A stretch of DNA of 64,000 bases from a virus: positions 1 to 64,000 of IMG/VR virus record IMGVR_UViG_3300017730_000006. One strand, 5' to 3'. Below are positions 50,942 to 58,102 of this stretch, one piece after another; positions within the stretch are counted from its first letter, which is position 1, and each line of letters opens with the position of its first letter. A model generated the notes under the pieces. It worked only from the letters and a program-made list of their open reading frames with translations, was not told the origin of the DNA and made no database searches. The translations under genes and the position numbers were made by a program.

Positions 50942-51112
50942 ATGAGTTTAGAAAACGCTTTCGTAAAGTCTTTCTCATTCAGTATGATGCTAGACATGCA
51001 GGGATTCAAAACTTGGATTCACACAGACGACCATATTATCAACGACTTAGTTTCAACCGTAAAAGTAAATGGTGAAGGTATCTTGCCTTTGGTGGTGATT
51101 GGTGTTGAGTAA
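50942..51112 (+). CDS. Small protein, unknown (56 aa)
   Basis: ATG follows the previous stop directly (TGAATG). It begins with a helix (A-F-V-K-S-F-S-F-S-M-M-L) and ends with strands (V-S-T-V-K-V-N, L-P-L-V-V-I-G-V). Coupled to its neighbours; no family recognised. Confidence 0.5.
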   Translation: MSLENAFVKSFSFSMMLDMQGFKTWIHTDDHIINDLVSTVKVNGEGILPLVVIGVE

Positions 51113-51371
51113 AAAACTAAACAGGTTGGAAACAGGTTGGATAAAGATTATCCTTGAAAGTAACTTAGACCTATCTTCGTTCACGGCTACCCAAGCCATG
51201 CACAAAATCAAAGAAACTCCTACGCGTGATGGGCCAAGAAAATCATATCCACAACATTCAATGAAAATGGATATTGTTTTGAAAAAGCATTCGCGATTCA
51301 CATATGTTAGATTAACCAATAAACTAGGTAACATTTGGACTTACATAGGAGATGAGAAAAATGCCGATTAG
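51105..51371 (+). CDS. Small DNA-binding-like protein (88 aa)
   Basis: TTG at 51105 with GGTGGTGATT upstream overlaps the previous stop. L-S-S-F-T-A-T-Q-A-M-H-K-I-K-E-T-P-T-R-D looks like an HTH and the basic strands after it (S-R-F-T-Y-V-R-L-T) like a wing. Its layout resembles the gene at 58728. Possibly a small regulator. Confidence 0.52.
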   Translation: MSKKLNRLETGWIKIILESNLDLSSFTATQAMHKIKETPTRDGPRKSYPQHSMKMDIVLKKHSRFTYVRLTNKLGNIWTYIGDEKNAD

Positions 51372-51534
51372 AGATAACAGAACATACAGAAGAAAATACG
51401 GCGACTTAATTATAACCGTAAAAGTAAATGGTAAATCCCAAAGATATTTGATTAGTCATTTAGGTTTCGGAAAACAATACACTACGGGGATTTACGGAAT
51501 GTCAAAAACTATTTCGGGGTTGAAAATACTATGA
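51361..51534 (+). CDS. Small basic beta protein (57 aa)
   Basis: ATG at 51361 with GGAGATGAG upstream. Strands (D-L-I-I-T-V-K-V-N-G, R-Y-L-I-S-H-L) and high Lys/Arg suggest a nucleic-acid or protein binder. No family. Confidence 0.5.
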   Translation: MPIRDNRTYRRKYGDLIITVKVNGKSQRYLISHLGFGKQYTTGIYGMSKTISGLKIL

Positions 51535-51638
51535 GAAAAATAATCGTAAAAATAAAACCCACAGATAGAAAGGGCAAGCCAGGAAACCAGGATAGTTTTC
51601 CGAGAGAAGTAAAGTTTGCAAGGAGGGGAGAAAACTGA
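51531..51638 (+). CDS. Very small basic protein (35 aa)
   Basis: ATGA overlap with the preceding gene. Mostly Lys/Arg/Gly (K-I-I-V-K-I-K-P-T-D-R-K-G-K-P). The end of the ORF runs up to the next operator site. Low-complexity, so weakly supported. Confidence 0.4.
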   Translation: MRKIIVKIKPTDRKGKPGNQDSFPREVKFARRGEN

Positions 51639-51641
51639 AAA

Positions 51642-51677
51642 TAGTCGCGAAACCCCAAAACCACAACATTTATATAC
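51642..51677 (+). promoter_or_regulatory. Operator-TATA promoter of accessory operon 2
   Basis: TAGTCGCGA (51642-51650), 19 nt, then TTATATAC (51670-51677). The first ATG is at 51718, after GGAGGGCGAAGCC. Confidence 0.75.
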
Positions 51678-51717
51678 CCCTAATCATATTTCATATTAGA
51701 GCCGGAGGGCGAAGCCA

Positions 51718-51840
51718 ATGAGCAAGAAAAATACAACAGCAAAAAACAACACAGAAAACAAACCAAAGAAAAACTTCGGTAATTTCGTATTTACGATTAC
51801 CGACATCAAGGAGGACAGAAAATGCAATTCGGAAAATTAG
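51718..51840 (+). CDS. Very small Lys/Asn-rich protein (40 aa)
   Basis: ATG at 51718 with CCGGAGGGCG upstream. Begins with a polar Lys/Asn/Thr stretch and ends F-G-N-F-V-F-T-I-T-D-I. It may mainly couple translation to the next gene, whose ATG it overlaps. Confidence 0.45.
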   Translation: MSKKNTTAKNNTENKPKKNFGNFVFTITDIKEDRKCNSEN

Positions 51841-52121
51841 TTACTATTGACGGAAAACTATTTGTGGATTCTGATTTACCGACTCACGATAAACCTATCG
51901 AGGTTTTGAATGGTTTTGAATCAATGAGAGGGGAGTATTGGTTTGTCACAGAAAAACCAAAGGTCGGCTCGCGTGACCCACGCTCTTTCGGATTCTTGCA
52001 ACACACCTACGGTTGGGAGTGGGGCTACATAGATGAGGCTTGGCTAAAATTAGCAGGTAAGCATCATGTGTGGTCTATCAAAAAAATAGATTTACCATAT
52101 GCAGGTAAAAGAGGTGATTAA
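51822..52121 (+). CDS. Small protein, unknown (99 aa)
   Basis: A strand-rich protein with Y-W-F-V-T-E-K-P and a Trp-rich region (G-W-E-W-G-Y-I-D-E-A-W-L). AAGGAGGACAG precedes the ATG. No known family, but the strong ribosome site and length make it real. Confidence 0.62.
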   Translation: MQFGKLVTIDGKLFVDSDLPTHDKPIEVLNGFESMRGEYWFVTEKPKVGSRDPRSFGFLQHTYGWEWGYIDEAWLKLAGKHHVWSIKKIDLPYAGKRGD

Positions 52122-52611
52122 AATTAGCAGAAAAGTAAACATAGATGATTTGCACATATTCAAAGTTAATTGGAGTGATGCAGAATTAGAGAGATTGATT
52201 GAAGATAAAATTGTGACAAAAGTAAAATGGGGTAATGGGTTCCGTTACTCAACTTTTGATTACGCGATTCATTGGCATGAATATGAAATACCCGATGAAG
52301 AGTTACGACCATTTTTCAAGAGAGAAGATGGTGGTTATGATAGCATGATTATCAGAATTAAAATGCAATGGGAAAAAGCAAATAGAGAATCCCGTAACAA
52401 AAACTTGCTACGGTGGCGGTTCAAAAGATTGCAGAACCTTGCTTTTGAGAAAAAAATACTTGCTAGAAAAGGTCGGCCATGTCGTGAATGTAAATCAACA
52501 AATACTATTTTAAGCGGAGATGTAAACTTTGCAGATGGTGGTTATCATTCTTCAACAACTCTTCAGTGTTTAGATTGTGAACACTTTGATGTTACGGGGG
52601 CGAGATTTTGA
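52099..52611 (+). CDS. Zinc-ribbon protein (170 aa)
   Basis: A helical N-terminal part (S-D-A-E-L-E-R-L-I-E-D-K) and a C-terminal zinc ribbon: C-R-E-C-K-S-T-N and C-L-D-C-E-H. ATG at 52099 has no ribosome site; GAGGTGATT at 52111-52119 would instead suit a start near an ATT codon at 52123. Either way only eight residues change. Function unknown, possibly nucleic-acid binding. Confidence 0.62.
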   Translation: MQVKEVIKISRKVNIDDLHIFKVNWSDAELERLIEDKIVTKVKWGNGFRYSTFDYAIHWHEYEIPDEELRPFFKREDGGYDSMIIRIKMQWEKANRESRNKNLLRWRFKRLQNLAFEKKILARKGRPCRECKSTNTILSGDVNFADGGYHSSTTLQCLDCEHFDVTGARF

Positions 52612-52751
52612 GCAACGCATTCACGGCTGATAGAGAGAGAAACATTACTCCTAAAAGAAAGGTTATTCCGTATTTCAGATTTAGAGATGTTTGGAATACA
52701 AAAACTTCGCAAGAAAATATGGTGAAGAAAAAAGAGAAGGTGAAACAATGA
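52608..52751 (+). CDS. Small basic protein (47 aa)
   Basis: TTG at 52608 overlaps the previous TGA (TTGA), with GGGGGCGAG upstream. Arg/Lys-rich (K-R-K-V-I-P-Y-F-R-F-R). Couples to the next gene by ATGA overlap. Confidence 0.45.
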   Translation: MSNAFTADRERNITPKRKVIPYFRFRDVWNTKTSQENMVKKKEKVKQ

Positions 52752-52879
52752 ACAAACCAATAGTAACAATAACAATTAGTAATCTTAAATTACCGGGAGA
52801 TATAGAGTATATTCGCGATTTGATAAAAGAAGCCGGATTCACAATAGACACGCTTTCCGTGTGGGAAGGTGATGACTAA
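52748..52879 (+). CDS. Small alpha-beta protein (43 aa)
   Basis: ATG at 52748 with GAAGGTGAAAC upstream. Strand V-T-I-T-I-S-N, helix Y-I-R-D-L-I-K-E-A-G, strand T-L-S-V-W. A compact fold of unknown role. Confidence 0.5.
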   Translation: MNKPIVTITISNLKLPGDIEYIRDLIKEAGFTIDTLSVWEGDD

Positions 52880-53017
52880 ATGGCACGATGCAAAGATGGA
52901 TGCAAGCCGGAAAACCATTTTCCCGTTTACAAATCAGCAAGACAAAAATATCCTACTCTTACAGGATGCAGAAAGTGTTTTTACATTGTCCATAAAACAA
53001 CGCAGGTGATTTCATGA
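52880..53017 (+). CDS. Small zinc-finger protein (45 aa)
   Basis: ATG directly after the previous stop. C-K-D-G-C and C-R-K-C form a zinc knuckle in a basic peptide. The stop overlaps the next ATG. Confidence 0.55.
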   Translation: MARCKDGCKPENHFPVYKSARQKYPTLTGCRKCFYIVHKTTQVIS

Positions 53018-53277
53018 TGGAATGGGGAAACTATCAAGGGACGGGAAGATTCCTGGATATTGATGATAAAAATTGGAAGTGTGGAGATTGTGGAAACATT
53101 TGTCCAAAAACAACTGACTTAGGCATGAATCGCCATCGTTGTGAGAAATGTGGAAATAAGAGGGGCGACACGACAAGGGGTTGGATTGAGGAAAAAATAG
53201 TCACAAAAAATGACGATACCAACATTTATATACTACCGAGAAGAGGACATATTACTGAGAGGGAAAACAATGAGTGA
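53014..53277 (+). CDS. Zinc-ribbon protein (87 aa)
   Basis: C-G-D-C-G-N-I-C-P and C-E-K-C-G-N-K give a full zinc ribbon, with a Trp-containing strand before it and a polar tail. Two start codons in a row (53014 and 53017). The end of the gene contains the operator and TATA box of the next transcription unit, so its last 25 residues double as promoter DNA. Confidence 0.65.
   Translation: MMEWGNYQGTGRFLDIDDKNWKCGDCGNICPKTTDLGMNRHRCEKCGNKRGDTTRGWIEEKIVTKNDDTNIYILPRRGHITERENNE
53198..53233 (+). promoter_or_regulatory. Operator-TATA promoter inside a coding region
   Basis: TAGTCACAA (53198-53206, a variant site), 19 nt, then TTATATAC (53226-53233), all within the upstream gene. It drives the operon starting at 53270, with GAGAGGGAAAAC before that ATG. 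Confidence 0.68.
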
Positions 53278-53458
53278 CGAAGCACAAGACCAATATGACA
53301 TAGCCAAAGGTGCATTAGAATTAGCATCAATGGCTTTGCTTAAACTAAAGAATAGATGCGGAGTAATACCGGATGATATTTACTATGTCGAGTTTGATAC
53401 TCCAATAGTTTTAATGGAAAAGAAACTTGAAGAATTAATGGGTGAGAATGATGAGTGA
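53270..53458 (+). CDS. Small helical acidic protein (62 aa)
   Basis: ATG at 53270 with GAGAGGG upstream; a longer reading from 53210 overlaps the promoter. Helix A-L-E-L-A-S-M-A-L-L-K-L-K then a strand Y-Y-V-E-F. Unknown. Confidence 0.5.
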   Translation: MSDEAQDQYDIAKGALELASMALLKLKNRCGVIPDDIYYVEFDTPIVLMEKKLEELMGENDE

Positions 53459-53627
53459 TAGAAATTATTATTGGCTAGTACCATGCAAAAAACCGGAATG
53501 GGGTTGGGCCAAGTGGTTTATTTTTAGCGAAGAACAAATGCGGGATATGGATATAGAAGATTTCCATGTCGTAGCAGACCCTACGGGTATTTCAAAAGAT
53601 TTGGTGGTGGTTTCTGATGGCAGTTGA
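53451..53627 (+). CDS. Small Trp-rich protein (58 aa)
   Basis: ATG at 53451 after GGTGAGA, overlapping the previous gene by 8 nt. Aromatic start (N-Y-Y-W-L-V, G-W-G-W-A-K-W-F-I-F) and an E-E-Q-M-R-D-M helix. Unknown. Confidence 0.5.
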   Translation: MSDRNYYWLVPCKKPEWGWAKWFIFSEEQMRDMDIEDFHVVADPTGISKDLVVVSDGS

Positions 53628-53769
53628 TTTAACACCAACCAAAGCAGGTTATACTTATATGCTAAAAGTAGTTTCTAAAAACTCGACAAATGCCAAAGAC
53701 CGAGCATGGGCTAAGGCTGAATTACAAAAAATACAAAATGGAAAAAATGTACCAAGGAGGACTGAATGA
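53617..53769 (+). CDS. Small helical protein (50 aa)
   Basis: ATG at 53617 overlaps the previous gene. GGTGGTGG lies upstream. Basic and helical (K-A-E-L-Q-K-I-Q). The stop overlaps the next ATG. Confidence 0.48.
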   Translation: MAVDLTPTKAGYTYMLKVVSKNSTNAKDRAWAKAELQKIQNGKNVPRRTE

Positions 53770-53993
53770 TGGATAAAGAATTAATGGATAGAATTATGCA
53801 AAAACTAAGTGAGAGAGATAAGGTAGTAGGTTGTGGTGGCGAAGCCGAAGTCAATTTCTTGACAGGTGCTATGACGATGTTTCAATTGCTAAATCCCGAA
53901 TCAGTAAAAGATGGTTCTTGGTGTCCTCCGTCGTGGGTGATACCTATTCTAAGTGGCGATAGTCCTTTGAAGATATGGAGGGGTAAACAATGA
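53766..53993 (+). CDS. Small protein with CG motif (75 aa)
   Basis: Starts after AAGGAGGACTG. Helix (L-M-D-R-I-M-Q-K-L-S-E) then C-G-G-E-A-E-V-N-F-L-T-G and a Trp-rich end. Unknown. Stop overlaps the next ATG. Confidence 0.52.
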   Translation: MMDKELMDRIMQKLSERDKVVGCGGEAEVNFLTGAMTMFQLLNPESVKDGSWCPPSWVIPILSGDSPLKIWRGKQ

Positions 53994-54241
53994 GTTACGA
54001 TGATATTAAAAATAATCTATGGGATAGATGGGAAGGCATTCACAAAGATGTCGGTTATGAAATCGCGATAGATTCAAGCGTTGAAGGTGACAATTGTTTG
54101 AAAGTTACTTTTTACGAAAAAGACATGGATGGAGAGTTTTATGTTTCAGTGGATATTACAGACGACGGTTTTGAATCGAGTCTGCATGATGCACATAAAA
54201 AAGCCATAAAAGTAATTGATGAAATCATGGAGGGTTACTGA
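53990..54241 (+). CDS. Small alpha-beta protein (83 aa)
   Basis: ATG with GGAGGGGTAAAC upstream. Strands E-I-A-I-D-S-S-V and L-K-V-T-F-Y, V-S-V-D-I-T-D-D-G-F, then a C-terminal helix, an alpha-beta layout like small phage accessory proteins. No family. Confidence 0.55.
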   Translation: MSYDDIKNNLWDRWEGIHKDVGYEIAIDSSVEGDNCLKVTFYEKDMDGEFYVSVDITDDGFESSLHDAHKKAIKVIDEIMEGY

Positions 54242-54242
54242 T

Positions 54243-54917
54243 ATGAAGAATTGGTTGTCAGAAGAGATATTTAACGAAGAGGCAGGGCATTGTGATTATT
54301 GGGATTGGCAATTTGAGTCAATCAATTTCCAATGGCTACCGAAGCGTGGAGTTTGGCATATCAGATATTATGATTATGCGGGTATTTTTAACGGAAAAAT
54401 AGAAGGTCGAGAAATGACCCGATGCGTATGTAATGACGGTCAATTTACACACTACATGGTCGAAGGCACTAAGGACAACTTGAAGAGAATACCACTTCGA
54501 TGTCCTACATGCGAGCCGGAACCTACACCCGTACCGGAACCTACAATGTGTTTTGTTGAAGATGATAGAAGTTATCGTAATTCTCATGCAGGTTCGGGTT
54601 TGATGATTCACGATTCAAATTGTAATCATATTCAATGGAAACATCACGGAATGTATTTTATGGAGAAAAGTATTCCTATCACAAAAGAAGGTATGGAAAC
54701 TATCGCTTGGAATATGCTTGCAGACATAGCGCGTGAAATTGATTCAAACTACGATGTTCCCAAAGGCCATGTCCCTTGCACTGAAGATGAGTGGAGAGAT
54801 TGCTTTAACCTTGAAAGAGCGAAGCGAAATGCAACCATTGATGTGATGCACTACGCTACTTGCGATTGCATGAAAGAGCATCGGGAAAGAATAGAAAAAG
54901 AATTGGGGGAAAACTAA
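54243..54917 (+). CDS. Cys/His-rich protein with PEPTPVPEPT linker (224 aa)
   Basis: ATG at 54243 after TGGAGGGTTACTG. An N-terminal domain with Trp and C-V-C-N, C-P-T-C-E-P, a proline hinge (P-E-P-T-P-V-P-E-P-T, about residues 92-101), then a second domain with many His and Cys (H-D-S-N-C-N-H, C-D-C-M-K-E-H). The knuckle pairs suggest two zinc sites. Large for this region. Function not recognised. Confidence 0.65.
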   Translation: MKNWLSEEIFNEEAGHCDYWDWQFESINFQWLPKRGVWHIRYYDYAGIFNGKIEGREMTRCVCNDGQFTHYMVEGTKDNLKRIPLRCPTCEPEPTPVPEPTMCFVEDDRSYRNSHAGSGLMIHDSNCNHIQWKHHGMYFMEKSIPITKEGMETIAWNMLADIAREIDSNYDVPKGHVPCTEDEWRDCFNLERAKRNATIDVMHYATCDCMKEHRERIEKELGEN

Positions 54918-55045
54918 TGAAGAAAAAAGAAATGATAGAGATAGCAAGGAATTGTCTTGAGGCGATTGAGGCCGGAGGCGATAGAGAAACCGGCACGATG
55001 ATGTTAATAAAAGAAAATCTAAAGTTAATGTTGGGGGAAAACTAA
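54917..55045 (+). CDS. Small acidic helical protein (42 aa)
   Basis: ATG at 54917 overlaps the previous stop, with GGGGGAAAAC upstream. A single amphipathic helix (M-I-E-I-A-R-N-C-L-E-A-I-E). The same GGGGGAAAAC-TAATG junction recurs before the next gene and at 56751. Confidence 0.48.
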   Translation: MKKKEMIEIARNCLEAIEAGGDRETGTMMLIKENLKLMLGEN

Positions 55046-55461
55046 TGTCAGAAGAAAATGTGGAAGATTTGGAAAAAACAAAAATGCAGTATTTAGGTCG
55101 CACTAGAGATAACAAAAAAGTAAGTGTAAAGATATTCGGCAATATGAATGCCACTTCAACCTTTGGAAATGTCAAGGCATTCAAACACTTGGTTATCGGA
55201 CAGATATTCTTTGTCCCTAAAAGTAAAGATGATACAGGTTGGTACTTAGGCCACATCGAATACGGTGATGTCGAAGATTGCGACCCGAAGTATATTGTCG
55301 CTGATGAAATCGCTAAGAAACAACGGACACAGAAAACCGTAGCAAAGAAGTTTGACGGCATAGGTAGTTTAACCCTAAATGAAATCGTTGAAAAATCTTG
55401 GCAACTCAATCAATCACAGAAAGCACAACTTATAGGGCTAATTGTATCGAGGCTATCATAA
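55045..55461 (+). CDS. Small protein beside C5 methyltransferase (138 aa)
   Basis: A protein with a strand-rich middle (V-S-V-K-I-F-G-N, L-V-I-G-Q-I-F-F-V-P-K) and a helical end. It precedes the methyltransferase with an overlapping stop and start, so it could modulate that enzyme. Unknown family. Confidence 0.58.
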   Translation: MSEENVEDLEKTKMQYLGRTRDNKKVSVKIFGNMNATSTFGNVKAFKHLVIGQIFFVPKSKDDTGWYLGHIEYGDVEDCDPKYIVADEIAKKQRTQKTVAKKFDGIGSLTLNEIVEKSWQLNQSQKAQLIGLIVSRLS

Positions 55462-56357
55462 TGATAAATGTATTATCTTGTTTCGATGGTATTTCGTGCG
55501 GTCAAGTCGCATTGGAAAAATCCGGTATAGAATACGAAAACTACTATGCCTCCGAGATAGATAAATCAGCGATAGAAGTAACTCAACATAATTATCCTAA
55601 AACTATTCAGTTAGGAGATGTTGAGGATTGGGAGTCTTGGAATCTTGAGAATGTCGATTTGGTTATGGGCGGTAGTCCATGCCAAGGTTTCAGTGTGGTT
55701 GGTAAACGATTAAACTTTGACGACCCAAGAAGTAAACTATTCTTTACTTTTGCAGATATTCTAAAACATTACAAACCTAAGTATTGGCTTTATGAAAATG
55801 TGATTATGGATGATGATATACGCGATGCGATTTCAGAAATCTTAGGAACGCAACCCGTTATGATTCAGTCGGCTGATGTATCAGCACAATTACGGAAAAG
55901 GTATTATTGGTCTAACATTCCATTTTGTTCTCCGAGAAAACTAATAGTGAACATAGAGGATATTTTAGAAGATAAAGAATACAAATATCCAGCATCAATT
56001 ATTGGTCGCAGGTTAGACGAAGATGGTTACAGAAAAGACCATGACGAATCAATACCACGCGTTCAGTATCTATCAGTTAGGAAAGGAAAGAAGGCAGGTT
56101 GCCTAACGACTGTAACCAAAGATTCAGTAGTCAGCAAATTACCACACGGTCAATACCATGACGCTTACAATACTCATAAAAATAGTTGGCGACATTGGAC
56201 TCCGCTAGAAAGAGAAAGACTACAAACTCTCCCCGATGGTTATACAGAAATCATGGGTAAATACAATAGAGAGAAAGGTATTGGTAACGGATGGACTGTT
56301 GATGTTATCGTTCACATATTCAAGTCGATTGAAGGAGAAAACACGGTTTGGTTGTGA
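55461..56357 (+). CDS. Cytosine-5 DNA methyltransferase (full length)
   Basis: A 298-aa C5 enzyme. Motif I is L-S-C-F-D-G-I-S-C-G-Q-V-A-L, IV G-G-S-P-C-Q-G-F-S (Cys74), VI Y-E-N-V (111-114), VIII Q-L-R-K-R-Y-Y-W (143-150) and X G-N-G-W-T-V-D-V-I-V. Motif spacing leaves a short target-recognition domain (about 190-250). ATG at 55461 overlaps the previous stop; the longer reading from 55398 is not supported. No partner nuclease, so this is an orphan enzyme protecting or marking viral DNA. Its target is not readable from the sequence. Confidence 0.93.
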   Translation: MINVLSCFDGISCGQVALEKSGIEYENYYASEIDKSAIEVTQHNYPKTIQLGDVEDWESWNLENVDLVMGGSPCQGFSVVGKRLNFDDPRSKLFFTFADILKHYKPKYWLYENVIMDDDIRDAISEILGTQPVMIQSADVSAQLRKRYYWSNIPFCSPRKLIVNIEDILEDKEYKYPASIIGRRLDEDGYRKDHDESIPRVQYLSVRKGKKAGCLTTVTKDSVVSKLPHGQYHDAYNTHKNSWRHWTPLERERLQTLPDGYTEIMGKYNREKGIGNGWTVDVIVHIFKSIEGENTVWL

Positions 56358-56366
56358 TTACCAGCA

Positions 56367-56374
56367 TTTATATA
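56367..56374 (+). promoter_or_regulatory. Archaeal TATA box (no operator)
   Basis: TTTATATA, 29 nt before the ATG at 56396. Unlike the other accessory promoters, no TAGTCGCGA is found 19 nt upstream, so this unit may be controlled separately. Confidence 0.6.
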
Positions 56375-56395
56375 CTATCGAAGGTAGGGTTAGAT

Positions 56396-56572
56396 ATGGC
56401 GGAGAGAGAGAAGTCAGATAAGATGAATTGCCCGAATGGTAGTTGTCGTGTCGTCACCTTTGAAAGAGGTGGATGGAAAGACGGTCTATGGGAGTATGAA
56501 GATTCAAGCGCATGGTCGGCTATGCAGAATAACCGTTGTCCGGGATGCGGAGAAGTAGGTGAAGATTTATGA
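56396..56572 (+). CDS. Small zinc-ribbon protein (58 aa)
   Basis: ATG at 56396 after AAGGTAGGG; the reading from 56348 crosses the promoter and is rejected. C-P-N-G-S-C-R and C-P-G-C-G-E form the ribbon. Stop overlaps the next ATG. Confidence 0.65.
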   Translation: MAEREKSDKMNCPNGSCRVVTFERGGWKDGLWEYEDSSAWSAMQNNRCPGCGEVGEDL

Positions 56573-56751
56573 GCGAAGATTTACGGAAAAAGAAACCTAC
56601 AAAGACTAATTTGTTGAGAGCATACCAATCACTTACTATGGAGATTGATGAACACTTTCGCCGCAACGATACCTTGACATCAGAAGAATGGGATAGGTTA
56701 GGTAATGAAGCATTTGCACACATTCAATTTATGAAAAAGGGGGAAAACTAA
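56569..56751 (+). CDS. Small helical protein (60 aa)
   Basis: ATG with GGTGAAG upstream. Helical and charged (L-L-R-A-Y-Q-S-L-T-M-E-I-D-E-H-F). Ends in the GGGGGAAAAC-TAATG junction seen elsewhere. Unknown. Confidence 0.52.
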   Translation: MSEDLRKKKPTKTNLLRAYQSLTMEIDEHFRRNDTLTSEEWDRLGNEAFAHIQFMKKGEN

Positions 56752-57011
56752 TGAGCGAAAGAGCAGAAGAAGCAAGAGAGGGTTTTAGAACAATTTTGGA
56801 AAACATAAACGATGAGTTAGAGGGCGGAGATGTCGTATTAGACTTTGAAGCGTTTCCAGCATATCATATATTCTTAGATGTTCTAAACACACTTGTAGGT
56901 CAAAAACTTAGAGATATGAAGGCTACCGATGAATTAATGGAAAAACTAAACAAGATTAACAGACTCAGTGAAGGTGACGGTTTAGTATTCAATATGGGGG
57001 ATGAGAAATGA
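56751..57011 (+). CDS. Small acidic helical protein (86 aa)
   Basis: ATG overlaps the previous stop. Helices with A-R-E-G-F-R-T-I-L-E-N-I and F-L-D-V-L-N-T-L-V-G. Unknown. Confidence 0.55.
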   Translation: MSERAEEAREGFRTILENINDELEGGDVVLDFEAFPAYHIFLDVLNTLVGQKLRDMKATDELMEKLNKINRLSEGDGLVFNMGDEK

Positions 57012-57190
57012 CTAAGGAAATGACAAAAATACAAGTTTCAATAGGATGCCCAAGCGGTCAAACCGATTGGGGTAATGGTTATATTATCGTTAAAGTTTCA
57101 AAAGGATTTGAGAGTGAGTTTGTTGAGGCAATCAAAGACCATGCACGATTCTTTGCTAAGGAATATACTTTGGAGGATGATGCACAATGA
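57008..57190 (+). CDS. Small alpha-beta protein (60 aa)
   Basis: ATGA overlap with the previous gene. Strand I-Q-V-S-I-G-C-P-S-G-Q-T, strand Y-I-I-V-K-V-S, then a helix. Unknown. Confidence 0.52.
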   Translation: MTKEMTKIQVSIGCPSGQTDWGNGYIIVKVSKGFESEFVEAIKDHARFFAKEYTLEDDAQ

Positions 57191-57798
57191 ACATAGGTTC
57201 AGAAATTAGTTTTATGGGTCAAGTAATGAAGTGCTTTGACTTGGCGATTGATAACAAAGCGGCTGAGAGTAAAGTTAGCACACTATGGTATCTTGGCGAC
57301 CCATGTTATGTTGTCGCTGATGAAAAGTGGGATTTGTTTTGTCAGAAACTTTGGGCTGATGAAGCAAAAGCCAATGCGAAAAATAACGGTCACATGGATT
57401 CTATCATTGAATGGGAAGGCGAAAGACTTGAGGTTTGGTCTAACGGTGGTGACGGTTCGTGGCACTTTGACTTTAGAGGCAAGGATGCCGAAAAAACACC
57501 ATTGAACGGAAACGATGCGGAGTTTTGTGTCGATGCGGGTATCTTCTGTATTATGCCCGTAAAAATATGTGATGTCAAAAACATTGACGGATTGAAAAGT
57601 CTTGGTATGGTTTTCAAACATGAACCGGAATTGTATGTCGAGGACAATGTTGTGTATATCAACGATGTTCACGATGAATCAGTGGGAGAATGTTATAATT
57701 GCGACGAAATGATACAAAAAGATTCTGAAGAGTATTGTGAAAGAGGGGAATGTGTCGGTTGTTGGCACTGTTTTGATTGTGAGTGTGAAGAAGAATGA
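57187..57798 (+). CDS. Protein with Cys-rich RING-like C-terminus (203 aa)
   Basis: The N-terminal part has W-Y-L-G-D-P-C-Y-V-V, a motif of several phage proteins of unknown role, and a Trp-rich middle. The C-terminal 35 residues contain nine cysteines (C-Y-N-C, Y-C-E-R-G-E-C-V-G-C-W-H-C-F-D-C-E-C), enough for two zinc sites in RING-like order. ATG overlaps the previous gene. Function unknown, but the Cys cluster could bind partner proteins. Confidence 0.62.
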   Translation: MNIGSEISFMGQVMKCFDLAIDNKAAESKVSTLWYLGDPCYVVADEKWDLFCQKLWADEAKANAKNNGHMDSIIEWEGERLEVWSNGGDGSWHFDFRGKDAEKTPLNGNDAEFCVDAGIFCIMPVKICDVKNIDGLKSLGMVFKHEPELYVEDNVVYINDVHDESVGECYNCDEMIQKDSEEYCERGECVGCWHCFDCECEEE

Positions 57799-57938
57799 CC
57801 TACTATTATTTCACATGCAAGTTTTGTAAATGCACTTTCAAAGGTCGCGGACATATGCTTAGTCAAGGCGGTTACTGTTGTGATGGTTGTAATAAGGAAA
57901 AAGTATTACCGGCACGAATGAAAGGTGAACACCTATGA
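57795..57938 (+). CDS. Small zinc-finger protein (47 aa)
   Basis: ATGA overlap. C-K-F-C-K-C and C-C-D-G-C-N form a zinc finger in a basic peptide. AAAGGTGAACACC just before the next ATG ties the two together. Confidence 0.6.
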   Translation: MTYYYFTCKFCKCTFKGRGHMLSQGGYCCDGCNKEKVLPARMKGEHL

Positions 57939-58102
57939 ATCATAAATTACCCAAAAAAGAAAGTTTGGATGGGGTGCTTTCACGCAATCCCGACCCACTA
58001 CCACACAATGCAGGTATGCCAAGAGGCGCGCCTCTTGGTTACAGTAGCATGGAAGAATACTACGAAGCACAAAGGAGATGTAGGGATGAGGCCAGCCGAT
58101 AG
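57935..58102 (+). CDS. Small proline-containing protein (55 aa)
   Basis: ATG overlaps the previous stop. The middle is Pro/Gly-rich (R-N-P-D-P-L-P-H-N-A-G-M-P-R-G-A-P-L-G) and the end helical. Unknown. Confidence 0.48.
   Translation: MNHKLPKKESLDGVLSRNPDPLPHNAGMPRGAPLGYSSMEEYYEAQRRCRDEASR

Noticed and set aside
57283-57672. 129-aa minus-strand ORF opposite the Cys-rich gene
   Set aside because: Antisense shadow of a gene with clear zinc motifs and coupled neighbours.
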